From assembly GCA_021325515.1 (NCBI GenBank), contig JAJPHC010000002.1:87107-151106 (forward strand): a DNA stretch of 64,000 nt, written 5' to 3'. Each line of letters begins with the position of its first letter. Position 1 is the first letter of the stretch. This document shows positions 48,398 to 59,438 of the stretch, piece by piece. This DNA comes from Acidobacteriota bacterium. Its GTDB lineage: Bacteria > Acidobacteriota > Thermoanaerobaculia > Gp7-AA8. The notes below the pieces were generated by a model, which worked only from the letters and a program-made list of their open reading frames with translations, was not told the DNA's origin and did not search any database. A program made the position numbers and the translations under genes.

Positions 48398-49591
48398 ATG
48401 TTGGAGCGAGCGCACCGGGCCCTGTACGCCGCCTTCGATCGCTTTCCTTCGCGGAAAGGTGCGGCGATCCACATCGACCGCTTTTCGCGTGCCCTCTTCG
48501 ATTTCTACGGCGGCGGCGCGCTCTTCGTCCTCGGTGCGCCTAACCTGCCGTTGCACCAGCGCGACGGGAACGTGGAGATCGTCCGGTTCCTCTCCTCCAT
48601 CGAGAACTTTCTCGAGCGGGCGATGACGTACGGCGCCGCGCTGAGCCGCGCCGTCGACGAGCTCGAGCCGTCGCTGGAGATGGCGCACTTCCGCGATCCC
48701 TGGAGCGGCGCGCCGATCGCGCTGCGCCCGCATCGCTACGCCTGCGTGTATGAGGTCAACGCCCTGCCGTCGATCGAGCTGCCGGTGGTCTTCGACGCCA
48801 TCGCGCCGCGCACGCTGGAGAAGATCCGCACGCTCGAGCGCGCATGCTGCGATGCCGCGGACGCGATCGTGACGCCGTCGCACACGACGGCGAAGTGCCT
48901 CGAGTCGATCGGCGTGGAGGCGCAGAAGATCCGCGTCATCCCCAACGGCTCGGACGTCGATGCGCCGCAGCCCCGCCCCCCCGATGCACCCGAACGCTAT
49001 CTGCTCTATTTCGGAGCGCCCCAGCCGTGGCAGGGGATCGACACTCTGCTGCGCGCCTTCGCGCGGCTGGGCGACTATCCCGAGCTGCGCCTCGTCATCA
49101 TCGGCTCGCAGGAGTCGCGCGCCTGGCGTCCCTTCGAGCGCCTGATCGATCGCCTCGCCATTCGCGATCGCGTCGTCTGGCGCTTCGCCATGGATGAGCC
49201 GGAGCTCGCCGCATGGCGCCAGCACGCCTGGCTCTCCGTTGCACCACTCACCGATTGCCCGCGCAACACGCTGCAGGGATGCGCGCCGCTCAAGATCGTC
49301 GAGTCGATGGGTTCGGGCGTCGCAGTCGTCGCCTCCGATCTGCCACCCGTGCGCGAGATCATCCGCCATCGCGACAACGGCTGGCTCGTCCATCCCGAGC
49401 GTCCCGACGAGCTGGCCCGCGCACTGCGCATCCTGCTCGATCATCCGGCGCTCGTGCGCGAGATGGGCGCGCGCGCCCGCGCCACCGTCATGGAGAAGTT
49501 CACATGGAGCGCAGCGCTCGCCGCGCTGCAGAAAGTGTACGAGGAGTGCGATGCTGAAAGCCTGGAAGATCTCCCGCTCGCTCAACAGTGA
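48398..49591 (+). CDS. Glycosyltransferase family 4-like
   Basis: 397 residues. The C-terminal half is a GT4/GT-B donor domain: RVIPNGSDVDAP, YLLYFGAPQPWQGIDTLLRA, LRLVIIGSQESRAW, and the acidic EX7E-like region PLKIVESMGSGVAVVASDLP. It transfers a sugar from a nucleotide donor; acceptor and donor are unknown. It opens a run of same-strand genes (48398-52517) with two more glycosyltransferases. Its 3' end overlaps the next gene by 41 nt. The start lies 8 nt after the heptad array. Confidence 0.87.
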   Translation: MLERAHRALYAAFDRFPSRKGAAIHIDRFSRALFDFYGGGALFVLGAPNLPLHQRDGNVEIVRFLSSIENFLERAMTYGAALSRAVDELEPSLEMAHFRDPWSGAPIALRPHRYACVYEVNALPSIELPVVFDAIAPRTLEKIRTLERACCDAADAIVTPSHTTAKCLESIGVEAQKIRVIPNGSDVDAPQPRPPDAPERYLLYFGAPQPWQGIDTLLRAFARLGDYPELRLVIIGSQESRAWRPFERLIDRLAIRDRVVWRFAMDEPELAAWRQHAWLSVAPLTDCPRNTLQGCAPLKIVESMGSGVAVVASDLPPVREIIRHRDNGWLVHPERPDELARALRILLDHPALVREMGARARATVMEKFTWSAALAALQKVYEECDAESLEDLPLAQQ

Positions 49592-50375
49592 GCAGCGATC
49601 GATCATCGAGCAGAAACAGGTGAAGCTCAATCGGCCGATCGGGGAACTGATCGAGCTGCTGCAGCCGATCGCCAACATGGATACGAACATGAGCAACGCC
49701 GGCTGCAGCACCGGCTGCTCGATGTTCGTCGTGGTCGCGGTCGCGATCGGCGGCAATGTCGCCGGAACGGCCATGAATCTTTCCAGATCGGTTCTGTCTG
49801 CGTGGTTTCTGTTCTGCGTCGTTCTTTTCTTCGCGCCGCTCGTGATCTACCTGAAGACCCGCAACCTCAATGTCTCGGACAACCTCCGCGTCACGGGGCT
49901 GCCGCTGCTGCACCTTCTGCGTGAGGATGCTGATCTGACCGAGGCGATGCATCTCGAGCTCGATCTGCGGGAGCCGATGGCGAAGGAAAAACTCGTCCGG
50001 ACGGAATCGCCCCGCCAGCGCATGTCGGAGAAGTACTACCGCGATCCCTGGATGCGCGCGGAGCTCGTGCTGGCCGACGGCAGCCGCCTGCGCTGGAGCA
50101 TCGACGACATGCTGCGCCATCGCACCGTGACGAAAAAGGCGAGCAGCGGAAAGTGGAAGACCAAGACCAAGGACTCGCGCAAGTGCACCGTCGATGTCGA
50201 GCTGACCGTGCGCAACAAGTTCTACGAAGTGGCAGGCGCGAGCGAGACGGGCGAGAAGAAGAGCACGCTCACCGCGAGCAAAACGATGAAGATCGCCGGT
50301 TCGGAGCCGGCGAATCCGAAGCTGATCGTGGAAGTGATCAGCGACGTCTTCCAGCAACTGCGTCCGGCGAAGTGA
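49551..50375 (+). CDS. Hypothetical membrane protein
   Basis: 274 residues. Two hydrophobic segments at about 60-105 (SMFVVVAVAIGGNVAGTAMN and AWFLFCVVLFFAPLVIYL) follow a cysteine-containing segment (SNAGCSTGCS). The C-terminal 160 residues are soluble and charged (LELDLREPMAKEKLVRTE, SSGKWKTKTKDSRKCTVDVE). No domain is recognised. GAGGAG precedes the ATG by 4 nt. It begins inside the end of the glycosyltransferase gene and may belong to the same operon. Confidence 0.65.
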   Translation: MLKAWKISRSLNSEQRSIIEQKQVKLNRPIGELIELLQPIANMDTNMSNAGCSTGCSMFVVVAVAIGGNVAGTAMNLSRSVLSAWFLFCVVLFFAPLVIYLKTRNLNVSDNLRVTGLPLLHLLREDADLTEAMHLELDLREPMAKEKLVRTESPRQRMSEKYYRDPWMRAELVLADGSRLRWSIDDMLRHRTVTKKASSGKWKTKTKDSRKCTVDVELTVRNKFYEVAGASETGEKKSTLTASKTMKIAGSEPANPKLIVEVISDVFQQLRPAK

Positions 50376-50386
50376 GGAGATGCGCG

Positions 50387-50752
50387 ATGAATGAATGTGC
50401 AGCGCAGCGCGGCTTTCTGATGTTTCGCAACTGCGGCAATCCCGCGACCAGCGAGTGCTCCAACTGCGGCCGCCCGATGTGCAGCGAACATCTGTCGGCG
50501 GCATCCGGATTCACGACGTGTCTCGACTGCATGGCGCACAAGCCGGAGAAGGAGTGGACGCCGGCCGATGGGCACGAGTGGGCCTACGGCTTCCGCCATC
50601 AGTTCTATGCGGGCGGTCTCTATCATCCGCTCGGACTCGATCGCAGCGATCCGTACTACGACGAGTACGACGTTCGCTCATTCGACTCGCGCGCGAGGCA
50701 TGCCGCGGCGCCCGATCTCGACGAGCGCGAGCCGGGCTTCGGAGACAGTTGA
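50387..50752 (+). CDS. Small B-box-like zinc-finger protein
   Basis: 121 residues. The N-terminal half has CGNPATSECSNCGRPMCSEH and a later CLDC, a cysteine/histidine spacing like a B-box or treble-clef zinc finger. The C-terminal half is acidic and tyrosine-rich (RSDPYYDEYDVRSFDSRA) with no predicted membrane span. Function is unknown; it may mediate protein contacts. Its stop overlaps the next start as TGATG. The short gap of 11 nt to the upstream gene supports one operon. Confidence 0.62.
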   Translation: MNECAAQRGFLMFRNCGNPATSECSNCGRPMCSEHLSAASGFTTCLDCMAHKPEKEWTPADGHEWAYGFRHQFYAGGLYHPLGLDRSDPYYDEYDVRSFDSRARHAAAPDLDEREPGFGDS

Positions 50753-51789
50753 TGCACCGCCTGCTCTGGTTGACGGAGAACTATCCGCCTGATCGCGGCG
50801 GGATGGCGGTCTCCTGCGACCGCATCGTGCGCGGGCTGCGGCGCGCGGGCGTCGAGGTCGATGTCGTCTATCTCGACCGCCGCGAGCCTGACGGCGCGCA
50901 CACGATCAACACGGCCTGGAATCGCGTTCGAAGCGACGCGCCGCGCGCGACGGCCGTCGTCGCGTTCGGCGGCATGCTGCCGATGCTCGCGGCGCCGGCC
51001 TTCGCGGCGTGGCTCGACCGGCCGCTGATCACGCTCATCCGCGGCAACGAGCTCGACGCCGGCCTCTTCGATCCGCGGCGCCGGCCGGTGCTCGAAGACG
51101 CGCTGCGCCGCGCCGAAGCGGTGTGCACCGTGACGAGCGAGCATGCGGAGAAGATCGCCGCGATGTTCGATGTCGAAGCGACGGTGATTCCCAACGGAAT
51201 CGATTTCGATCTCTGGCAGGCGACGGAAGGAGACCGCAAGCGCGCCGCCGGCCTCGCCGCGCGCGATGCGAGAACGCTCGGCTTCTTCGGCCACCTCAAA
51301 GCCAAGAAAGGCGTCCCCTTCTTTCTCGAAGCGCTCCGGAAGAGCGGGCAGGAGTTTCATCTCATCGTCGTCGGCGAGACCACTCTTTCGTTCGACGGCT
51401 TCACGCACACTCGCGTCGACGCGGTCGATCGCTTCGCACTCATTCCGTATTACCTCGCGAGCGATTTCGTCGTCATCCCTTCGCATTACGACGGCTTTCC
51501 GAACGTGCTCCTCGAATCGGCGGCGCTCGGCGTGCCGGTGATCGCGTCGCGAACGGGCGGCATGCGCGATTTCGGCGAAGGGCTGCTCTTCGAGGCGGGA
51601 GATCTTCACAGTTGCCGCGCGGCCATCGATCGCGCGGCCGCGATGTCCGCGGACGAGGTGCAGGCGATGGGCGCGCGCGCGTTGCGGCTCGCGCACGAAC
51701 GTTACGATGCCGGCGAGGAGACGCGCCGCTACCTCTCGCTGTTCGATGCACTGGCGAGCCGCGGCGGCGCTCTCCGCTTCTCACGATGA
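50752..51789 (+). CDS. Glycosyltransferase family 4
   Basis: 345 residues with the full GT-B plan. The N-terminal acceptor domain starts LLWLTENYPPDRGGMAVSCD. The donor domain has ATVIPNGIDFDLW, LGFFGHLKAKKGVPFFLEAL, FHLIVVGE and the catalytic-type PSHYDGFPNVLLESAALGVP (EX7E region), followed by GTGGMRDFGEG-type sequence. It probably builds a surface glycan exported by the Wzm/Wzt-type system, but this link is inference. The ATG overlaps the previous stop and its own stop overlaps the next ATG. Confidence 0.9.
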   Translation: MHRLLWLTENYPPDRGGMAVSCDRIVRGLRRAGVEVDVVYLDRREPDGAHTINTAWNRVRSDAPRATAVVAFGGMLPMLAAPAFAAWLDRPLITLIRGNELDAGLFDPRRRPVLEDALRRAEAVCTVTSEHAEKIAAMFDVEATVIPNGIDFDLWQATEGDRKRAAGLAARDARTLGFFGHLKAKKGVPFFLEALRKSGQEFHLIVVGETTLSFDGFTHTRVDAVDRFALIPYYLASDFVVIPSHYDGFPNVLLESAALGVPVIASRTGGMRDFGEGLLFEAGDLHSCRAAIDRAAAMSADEVQAMGARALRLAHERYDAGEETRRYLSLFDALASRGGALRFSR

Positions 51790-52517
51790 TCCTCTACTAC
51801 GCCGTCGGCGGCGGTCTCGGCCACCTCGCGCGCGCGCGCCGCGTCCTGACGAAGCTCGGTCTGTCCGGCCGCGCGGCGATTCTCACCACGGCCGGCGCTC
51901 CCGAGCTCGCCGGCGGCATCCCCACGCTGCATCCTTCGGATGGCATCGACTACGCGTCGTTCGAGCGCCTCATCGTCGACGCCTTCCCCTCCGGCCTCCT
52001 CGGCGAATTGAAAGATGTCGACATGCCGATGGACTACGTCGCGCGCCTCCTGAAATGGAGCGACTACGCGGCGGCGACCGGCGCCGTGATGCGGCGGTTC
52101 GAGACGACGTATGTCGTCGAGCCGGTGACGCACGCGATCGATTCGGAGTCGTTCGTCGATCTCGATCTTCGCGAGAGCCCGGTCGAGGCGGAGCCGGAGG
52201 ACTTCTGGCTGGTGGCGCACAGCGGCGAAGAGGCCGAGGTGCAGCAGCTGGTTAGGTATGCCAGGGAGCTGCAGGAGGTGGAAGGCATCGTTGCGCCGAT
52301 CGAAGTCGCGAGACGGACGTTCCCGCTCGCTCCGCTGCTGGCGCGCGCGGCGCGCATCGTCTCCGCCGCAGGCTTCAATCTGATGCTCGAGACCGAGCCC
52401 TTCCGCGAGAAACATCATCCCCTCCCGCTCCCGCGCCGCTTCGACGACCAGTTCACCCGCGCCGCCCGAAGAAGAGGAGCCAGCGCACAAGCGGCGGTAC
52501 ACTTGCCTCCTGCCTGA
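51786..52517 (+). CDS. GT28/MurG-like glycosyltransferase-related protein
   Basis: 243 residues. The start MILYYAVGGGLGHLARARRV is the glycine-rich N terminus of MurG/UDP-glucuronosyltransferase-like enzymes. A later segment (ARAARIVSAAGFNLMLETEP) resembles the acceptor/donor loop region. The protein is shorter than a full GT-B enzyme (about 350 residues), so it is either a reduced member or only a structural relative. It overlaps the preceding GT gene by 4 nt and ends 2 nt before the next coding region. Confidence 0.68.
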   Translation: MILYYAVGGGLGHLARARRVLTKLGLSGRAAILTTAGAPELAGGIPTLHPSDGIDYASFERLIVDAFPSGLLGELKDVDMPMDYVARLLKWSDYAAATGAVMRRFETTYVVEPVTHAIDSESFVDLDLRESPVEAEPEDFWLVAHSGEEAEVQQLVRYARELQEVEGIVAPIEVARRTFPLAPLLARAARIVSAAGFNLMLETEPFREKHHPLPLPRRFDDQFTRAARRRGASAQAAVHLPPA

Positions 52518-52519
52518 CT

Positions 52520-53845
52520 ATGTCCAGTGGAAACGTCGTCGTAGTCGATGACAACGGCGTCAACCGGATGCTCCTGACGGGAATCCTGGAGCAGGCCGGC
52601 TACGTCGTTCGCTCCGCGTCCAACGGGCGCGATGCGCTGCAGATCATCGAGCTCGATCCGCCGGAGATCATCCTCCTCGACATCCAGATGCCGAAGATGA
52701 GCGGCTACGAAGTCTGCGAATCGCTCAAGTCGATGCAGCGCACGCGCGAGGTGCCGGTCATCTTCATCTCCGCGGTCGAAGATGTCGCGGAGAAGGTGAA
52801 GGCGTTCGAGGCCGGCGGCGTCGACTACATCATGAAGCCGTTCGAGGCGGCCGAGGTTCTGGCGCGCGTCGGAACGCAGGTGAAGCTGTTCCGGCTGCAG
52901 CGCGAGTTGCGGCAGCGCAACTTCGATCTGCAGCGCCGCAACGAACAACTCCTCGTGGCGCAGGATCAGACGCAGCGGATGTTCGGCGCGCTCTCCGACG
53001 CGCTCACCGGCACGATTCTCGACGAGACGTACCGGCTCGAGGAGAAGATCGGCGAGGGAGGTTTCGGCGCCGTCTTCCGCGGGATGCATGTCGAGCTGCG
53101 CCGCCCCGTCGCCATCAAAGTGATGCGGCCCTCGCCCGATGCGCACTCGCGCGAACAGATCCTGCGCTTCCGCCGGGAAGGCGTCGCCGCCTGCCGCATC
53201 AATCATCCGAATGCGGTGGAGGTGCTCGACTTCGCGATCTCGTCGAGCGGCATGCCGTATCTCGTGATGGAGCTTCTGACGGGACGGACGATGGGCTCAT
53301 TGCTGCGCGAGACGCCGCGGCTTCCGCTGCCGCGCTGCGCGGCGATCGCCGTGCCGGTGTGCGAGGCGCTCGGTGCCGCGCATGGAGCCGGCATCGTGCA
53401 TCGCGACATCAAGCCGGACAACGTCTTTCTTCACGAGAGCGCGGGGAGCGAGATCGTCAAGGTCGTCGACTTCGGCATCGCGCGGCTGATGGACGCCGAG
53501 CGCCCTGCCGATCTCGATGGCATCACCGAAGCGGGCACGCTCCTCGGCACGCCGCAGTTCATGGCGCCGGAGCGTCTCATCGGAAGACCCTATGACGAGC
53601 GGTCCGATGTCTACAGCGTCGGCGTGCTGTTCTATCAGGCGCTCACCGGCGAATATCCCTTCGCGAATTGCGCGCGCGCCTCGATGACGGAGATGATCAA
53701 TCTGCATCTCACGTCGAAGCCGCGGCCGCTGCGCGATCTCAATGAAACCGTCCCCGAGTCCGTGGCATCTACGTTGATGCAGGCGCTCGAGTTCGATCCT
53801 GCGAACCGGCCTCCGGTCTCCGCAGTCCGCGCCGCATTCGCATAG
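52520..53845 (+). CDS. Receiver-domain Ser/Thr protein kinase
   Basis: 441 residues. A response-regulator receiver (1-125; pocket Asp10-Asp11, phosphoacceptor Asp54 in ILLDIQMPK, Lys in YIMKPF) is joined through a coiled coil (about 128-160, RLQRELRQRNFDLQRRNEQL) to a Hanks-type Ser/Thr kinase. Kinase motifs: IGEGGFGAVF, VAIKV, IVHRDIKPDN, VVDFGIARL and MAPERL. A histidine kinase would thus control Ser/Thr phosphorylation directly; the GAF histidine kinase encoded next is the obvious candidate. There is no membrane segment. The downstream repeat starts at the stop. Confidence 0.93.
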   Translation: MSSGNVVVVDDNGVNRMLLTGILEQAGYVVRSASNGRDALQIIELDPPEIILLDIQMPKMSGYEVCESLKSMQRTREVPVIFISAVEDVAEKVKAFEAGGVDYIMKPFEAAEVLARVGTQVKLFRLQRELRQRNFDLQRRNEQLLVAQDQTQRMFGALSDALTGTILDETYRLEEKIGEGGFGAVFRGMHVELRRPVAIKVMRPSPDAHSREQILRFRREGVAACRINHPNAVEVLDFAISSSGMPYLVMELLTGRTMGSLLRETPRLPLPRCAAIAVPVCEALGAAHGAGIVHRDIKPDNVFLHESAGSEIVKVVDFGIARLMDAERPADLDGITEAGTLLGTPQFMAPERLIGRPYDERSDVYSVGVLFYQALTGEYPFANCARASMTEMINLHLTSKPRPLRDLNETVPESVASTLMQALEFDPANRPPVSAVRAAFA

Positions 53846-54046
53846 GAGCGCGGGCGTCCCGCCCGCCGGTGCGAGTCCATTCCATGAAACCGTTCCCGAT
53901 TGCAGGTGCTCGCTGTCCCCGTCGCAAAGGAGCGCGGGCGTCCCGCCCGCAGCCGTCAGCCGTCCACGGCTGGCGGCCGGTGTGAGTCCATTCCATGGCC
54001 GCCGAGCGGGACGCTCGCCGGCTGCGGGCGAGGACGCCCGCGCTCC
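53845..54046. repeat. Duplicated GGAGCGCGGGCGTCCCGCCC repeat element
   Basis: One copy begins at 53845, a second at 53929 and an inverted third (CGAGGACGCCCGCGCTCC) ends at 54046. The first two are followed by the shared tail GAGTCCATTCCATG. Further inverted sequences (GCCGTGG/CCACGGC-type and AGCGGGACGCTCGCCGGCTG) lie between. This is the largest member of the family also seen at 371 and 7739. The 220-nt gap holds nothing else visible. Confidence 0.85.
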
Positions 54047-54082
54047 GATTAGGCGTACCATCTCTTGAAGAATCGCAACCCA

Positions 54083-56215
<2,133 letters not shown>

Positions 56216-56221
56216 CGACCA

Positions 56222-56227
56222 TACAAT
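56222..56227 (+). promoter_or_regulatory. -10 element with probable leaderless start
   Basis: TACAAT lies 8 nt before the ATG at 56236. This is the same spacing as in the CHAD and ppx promoters, with no ribosome-binding site between. Confidence 0.45.
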
Positions 56228-56235
56228 GCACCGCG

Positions 56236-56742
56236 ATGGTCCCGCTGATCGTTGCGCTCCTCTTCGCCGTCGATTCGCCGAAGAGTCCCCTCGCGACCTG
56301 CCTCGGTCCCTTCTGTGTCGACGGGCCGGCGATCACCGCGCATGAATTGCAGCAGACCTATGGAAATGCGCCGGTGCGGAAAGGCATGCTCTGCTATCAG
56401 GATGGAGAGCTGTATGTCCGCTTCAGGCTCGATCCTCATGAGGGAAGCGATCCGGTCATGAAGGGCATCTATGTGGGCGAGCGGCCGCCGGCGCCGTGCG
56501 AGGAGCCGGCGAAGGCCGCGAAGCCCTTCCCGAAACTGATGACGCCCTCCGGAATCGCGATCGGCGATCCGCTCGGCAAGGTGCAGGTGCTGTACGGTGA
56601 CCGCCCGCAGTTCGGAGTGGAGACGTTCGACGGCGGATCGCAGCGCGTGTCGTGGGACGTCTGCGGTTGCGAGACCACGACGATCGATGTGCGGCTCGAG
56701 CAGGGCCGCATCGTCTCGATCGAGGTCGGCGAGTCCGAGTAG
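56236..56742 (+). CDS. Hypothetical secreted protein
   Basis: 168 residues. A short hydrophobic N terminus (MVPLIVALLFAVDSPKSPLATC) may act as a signal peptide. The rest is beta-rich with six cysteines (CLGPFC, CYQDGE, CEEP, CGCET), suggesting disulfides or metal binding. No domain is recognised. The next gene starts immediately after its stop (TAG followed by ATG), so they are co-translated. It could be a small periplasmic companion of the membrane enzyme that follows. Confidence 0.6.
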   Translation: MVPLIVALLFAVDSPKSPLATCLGPFCVDGPAITAHELQQTYGNAPVRKGMLCYQDGELYVRFRLDPHEGSDPVMKGIYVGERPPAPCEEPAKAAKPFPKLMTPSGIAIGDPLGKVQVLYGDRPQFGVETFDGGSQRVSWDVCGCETTTIDVRLEQGRIVSIEVGESE

Positions 56743-58512
56743 ATGAAAGAACACCGGCTGCTGATTCTCGCGACGATCGTTGCCGGCCTTTCCCGCTTCG
56801 TCGCGCGCGCCGCCACGGTGTGGGAGTGGGACGAAACGCTGTTCTGTCATGCGCTGCGGCACTACGATGTCGCTTCGCACCAGCCGCATCCTCTCGGCTT
56901 CCCGGCGTTCATCCTCCTCGGCAAGCTCTTCCGGCTGTTCGCGAGCAGCGACTTCCGCGCGCTGCAGGATGTGAATCTCGTTGCAGGATTTCTCGTCGTC
57001 CCCGCGGCGTACGTCGTGGCGAGAGCGTTCGGAATCGAACCGCTGCAGGCGACGATGAGCGGTGTCGTGATGGCCTTTCTGCCGAACATCTGGTTCTACG
57101 GCGGAACGGCCTTCAGCGACGTGCCCGCCGTCGTGTCCGTGATGTTCGCGGTCGCGCTGCTGCTCGATGGCCGCCGCTCGAGCTCCTCGTGGTGGTGGGG
57201 CTGCGTGCTCCTCGGCGTCGCCGTCGCCTTTCGTCCGCAGAATGCGCTGATGGGTGTGTTCCCCTGGACGGCGGCTGTGTGGGTGCTGTTGCGCGACACG
57301 AGCCGTCCGCTGCCGCGGCGCATCGCGATCGTGTGCGGCGGCACGCTGCTCGCGCTGGCGATCGGGTGCGGTGCGTATGTGGGCGCAGCGCTCGCCAGTT
57401 CCTCCTGGCAGGACTACCTCGCCGCGGCGCGCAGCCAGAGCGAGTGGGTGATGAAGTACGACTCCTATCGCAATCCGATGCGGCCGCATCTGCCGCGGAT
57501 GTTCATCATCTACTTTCTGATTCCGTCGTACGCGGGCAAGCCGGCGGCTGCGCTGTCGGTGCTCGCGGGCATCGCCGTGCTGAGGCTGCGCCGCGCGACG
57601 CTCGGCATTCTGCTGACGTTCGGCCCCTTTCTCCTGTTCGCTCTCTTCATGCTCGGCTTCGAAGGCGCGTCGCGGCTTTCGATCGGCGTGATGCCGCTCG
57701 TGGCGCTGCTCTCGACCGAAGGGGCGTTCCAGATCGGACGATGGCTCGAGGGGTGGAGTGCGCGCGCGGCGATCGCCGTCCCCGCCGCGCTGCTCCTCGC
57801 CATCATGCTGCGGCTCGTCATCTGGATCTGGCCTGCGCTGCGTGTGGTTCGCACGACGCCGGCGCCGACCTATGCCGCCGTGCAGTGGATTCGCGGTCAT
57901 CTCGATCGGAGGAAGACGACGCTGTACGTGCACGGCAGCATGTGGCCGTACGCGCGCTACTTTCTCTCCGACTATCAGATCGTGTGGATTCCCGACGACT
58001 GGACGCCGCTCTCGGTCGCCGACCGGCGCAACGGATGGTTAGTGCAGGCCGAGGGGGGGCAGGGTGAGGGGATTCACTTCCGGCGAACGCGCGAGCGCGT
58101 CTGGAATCTGAGCTCGTTGCGCTACTTCGAAGTGTTCGTGGCGCCGATCGAGAGCCGCGCGACGTTCGAGCGCGGGTGGTACGGCGAGGAGATCAACGCG
58201 CAGGGGGAGACGTGGCGCTGGGCGGCGGGCGACTCGCAGCTCGAGCTGCCGGGACTGGCGGGAGATGCGGAGCTGACGCTGCATCTCGGAATGCTCGATC
58301 TGCCGAAGCAGTCGGTGACGATCGCGCTGGACGGAAAGCCGCTGGAGACGTTCGAAGCCGCCGCACAGCACGTCGACCGCCGCTATCGCGTGCAGTCACG
58401 CAGCGATCGCGACGAGCTGACGATCACCGTCAAGCCGGTGGAGAACGTCGAGAACCGCGCGCTCGGTCTGGAACTGCTGGATTACGAGTGGCACCGCGCG
58501 GCGCAGCGATAG
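56743..58512 (+). CDS. PMT-like (GT-C) membrane glycosyltransferase
   Basis: 589 residues. Ten or more hydrophobic helices occupy residues 1-380. The first extracytoplasmic loop has WEWDETLFCHALRHYD, the acidic pair expected of GT39/PMT-type enzymes that use lipid-linked sugars, and PHPLGFPAFILLGKLF follows. The C-terminal 200 residues are a soluble domain with beta strands (AELTLHLGMLDLPKQSVTIA). It could glycosylate proteins or envelope lipids; the substrate is unknown. It is the last chromosomal gene before the cassette region. Confidence 0.75.
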   Translation: MKEHRLLILATIVAGLSRFVARAATVWEWDETLFCHALRHYDVASHQPHPLGFPAFILLGKLFRLFASSDFRALQDVNLVAGFLVVPAAYVVARAFGIEPLQATMSGVVMAFLPNIWFYGGTAFSDVPAVVSVMFAVALLLDGRRSSSSWWWGCVLLGVAVAFRPQNALMGVFPWTAAVWVLLRDTSRPLPRRIAIVCGGTLLALAIGCGAYVGAALASSSWQDYLAAARSQSEWVMKYDSYRNPMRPHLPRMFIIYFLIPSYAGKPAAALSVLAGIAVLRLRRATLGILLTFGPFLLFALFMLGFEGASRLSIGVMPLVALLSTEGAFQIGRWLEGWSARAAIAVPAALLLAIMLRLVIWIWPALRVVRTTPAPTYAAVQWIRGHLDRRKTTLYVHGSMWPYARYFLSDYQIVWIPDDWTPLSVADRRNGWLVQAEGGQGEGIHFRRTRERVWNLSSLRYFEVFVAPIESRATFERGWYGEEINAQGETWRWAAGDSQLELPGLAGDAELTLHLGMLDLPKQSVTIALDGKPLETFEAAAQHVDRRYRVQSRSDRDELTITVKPVENVENRALGLELLDYEWHRAAQR

Positions 58513-58559
58513 CTGGAAGAGCATGAGCAGACATCGGGCGAAGAACGCCGCTTCGAAGG

Positions 58560-58588
58560 GACGAGGCGGCTGCACCGGAAAGTTAGCT
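58560..58588 (-). repeat. Half attC site at the chromosomal boundary
   Basis: GGCGGCTGCACCGGAAAG followed by GTTAGCT (58582-58588) looks like the right half (L' and R' boxes) of the full attC sites further right. The matching left half with RYYYAAC is absent before the membrane-protein gene that ends at 58512. This suggests truncation of the last attC at the array end. About 45 nt (58513-58559) between are unassigned. Confidence 0.6.
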
Positions 58589-58960
58589 CGGAGCCGCATT
58601 CCACACGATTGCCTTGGCCCGAACCCTCATGGAAGTTCCGCTCCCGCCGGAGGCGCCGAATCGGCCTGCACTGAAGTGCCAGCCCTCTTTCTCGTCTTGC
58701 GATTCGATGAATATGGCGTCGGCCCCGTGCCGTGCCGCTTCTTCTCTTACCGCTTTCACCATCTCGGCTTCGGTGTCGTATTCGCTCTCGGGCGGCGTGA
58801 TGATCCCGATTTCCGTGTATGGCCGCTCGGGAGCCGTCTGCAGAAATTGCACGTGCTCGTACGCAACTGCCGGACGCGGGCCGGCCTGCAACGGAATCCA
58901 CATGTCGGCCGGGCATGCGGTCAAGGTGAACGCAATCATGCAGAGCAGCACTCGTTTCAT
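58583..58960 (-). CDS. Cassette lipoprotein (gene A)
   Basis: 125 residues. MKRVLLCMIAFTLTACPADM is a lipoprotein signal with lipobox LTAC. The mature part includes YTEIGIITPPESEYDTEAEM and AVREEAARHGADAIFIESQD, a pattern of small envelope lipoproteins of unknown role. GGGAG stands 6 nt before the ATG. The stop codon TAA is shared with the half attC core, as expected for a cassette gene. Unlike the other cassettes, its start is about 200 nt from the next core. Confidence 0.75.
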   Translation of the reverse strand: MKRVLLCMIAFTLTACPADMWIPLQAGPRPAVAYEHVQFLQTAPERPYTEIGIITPPESEYDTEAEMVKAVREEAARHGADAIFIESQDEKEGWHFSAGRFGASGGSGTSMRVRAKAIVWNAAPS

Positions 58961-59166
58961 TCTTTCTCCCACAGATGTGTTGGCGCAAAGCTTAACACCA
59001 TCATTATGGGGCTGTGGCTGTGGTTGAAAAGGGAATGGTGGCCACGTCGGGACATTCGACGAGGAAACATGGAAACGCTTCACATTTCCAAAGCTCCCGC
59101 CATCACCGTATGGAAAGCATCAACCCGGACACAAGCGGAAAGGAAACTCAGTCGTACACTGCGACT
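58961..59166. other. Non-coding 5' part of cassette A
   Basis: About 206 nt between the gene A start and the small attC. On the minus strand TTTTCA and CATAAT, 16 nt apart (about 59030-59003), could be a cassette-borne promoter. No convincing coding frame is seen. It could also be the remains of a degraded cassette. Confidence 0.4.
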
Positions 59167-59198
59167 GCCTAACGTTTGGTCGCTCGGGTGAGTTAGAC
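59167..59198 (-). repeat. Shrunken attC-like site, 32 nt
   Basis: GCCTAAC (59167-59173) and GTTAGAC (59192-59198) are only 18 nt apart. The outer sequences (GTTTGGTCGCTC and GGGTGAGTTAG) match the ends of the full-size sites, but the long central palindrome is missing. The stop codon of gene B lies in the right core. Confidence 0.65.
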
Positions 59199-59438
59199 GG
59201 CGTTGAGGTCTTCGCGCAGTGCCTCTTCCAGATCTTTTGAGCGTAGATACAGAGCGGTTACGTCACGTTTGGCTCGTTCGAACATGAGAACGACCTTGGC
59301 GTTACGAAGGGTGGCGTAGGCAATGTCTTCGCCTTGCGCCCACACCTGCGGAAGAATTTGACCTTCGAGCGCTGAAGCCATTCGCACGATTGCCTCTTCG
59401 TCACCAACGAGGCTCTTGGCGAGACTGCAATGGGCCAA
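59193..59438 (-). CDS. Cassette hypothetical protein (gene B)
   Basis: 81 residues from a TTG start that lies in the core of the next site. The protein is helical and charged (LVGDEEAIVRMASALEGQIL, ALYLRSKDLEEALREDL), with no signal peptide. No family is recognised. There is no ATG and no ribosome-binding site in the open region, so the gene may have lost its true 5' end when the neighbouring attC shrank. The stop TAA sits in a GTTAGAC core, which supports cassette origin. Confidence that it is expressed is modest. Confidence 0.5.
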   Translation of the reverse strand: MAHCSLAKSLVGDEEAIVRMASALEGQILPQVWAQGEDIAYATLRNAKVVLMFERAKRDVTALYLRSKDLEEALREDLNAV

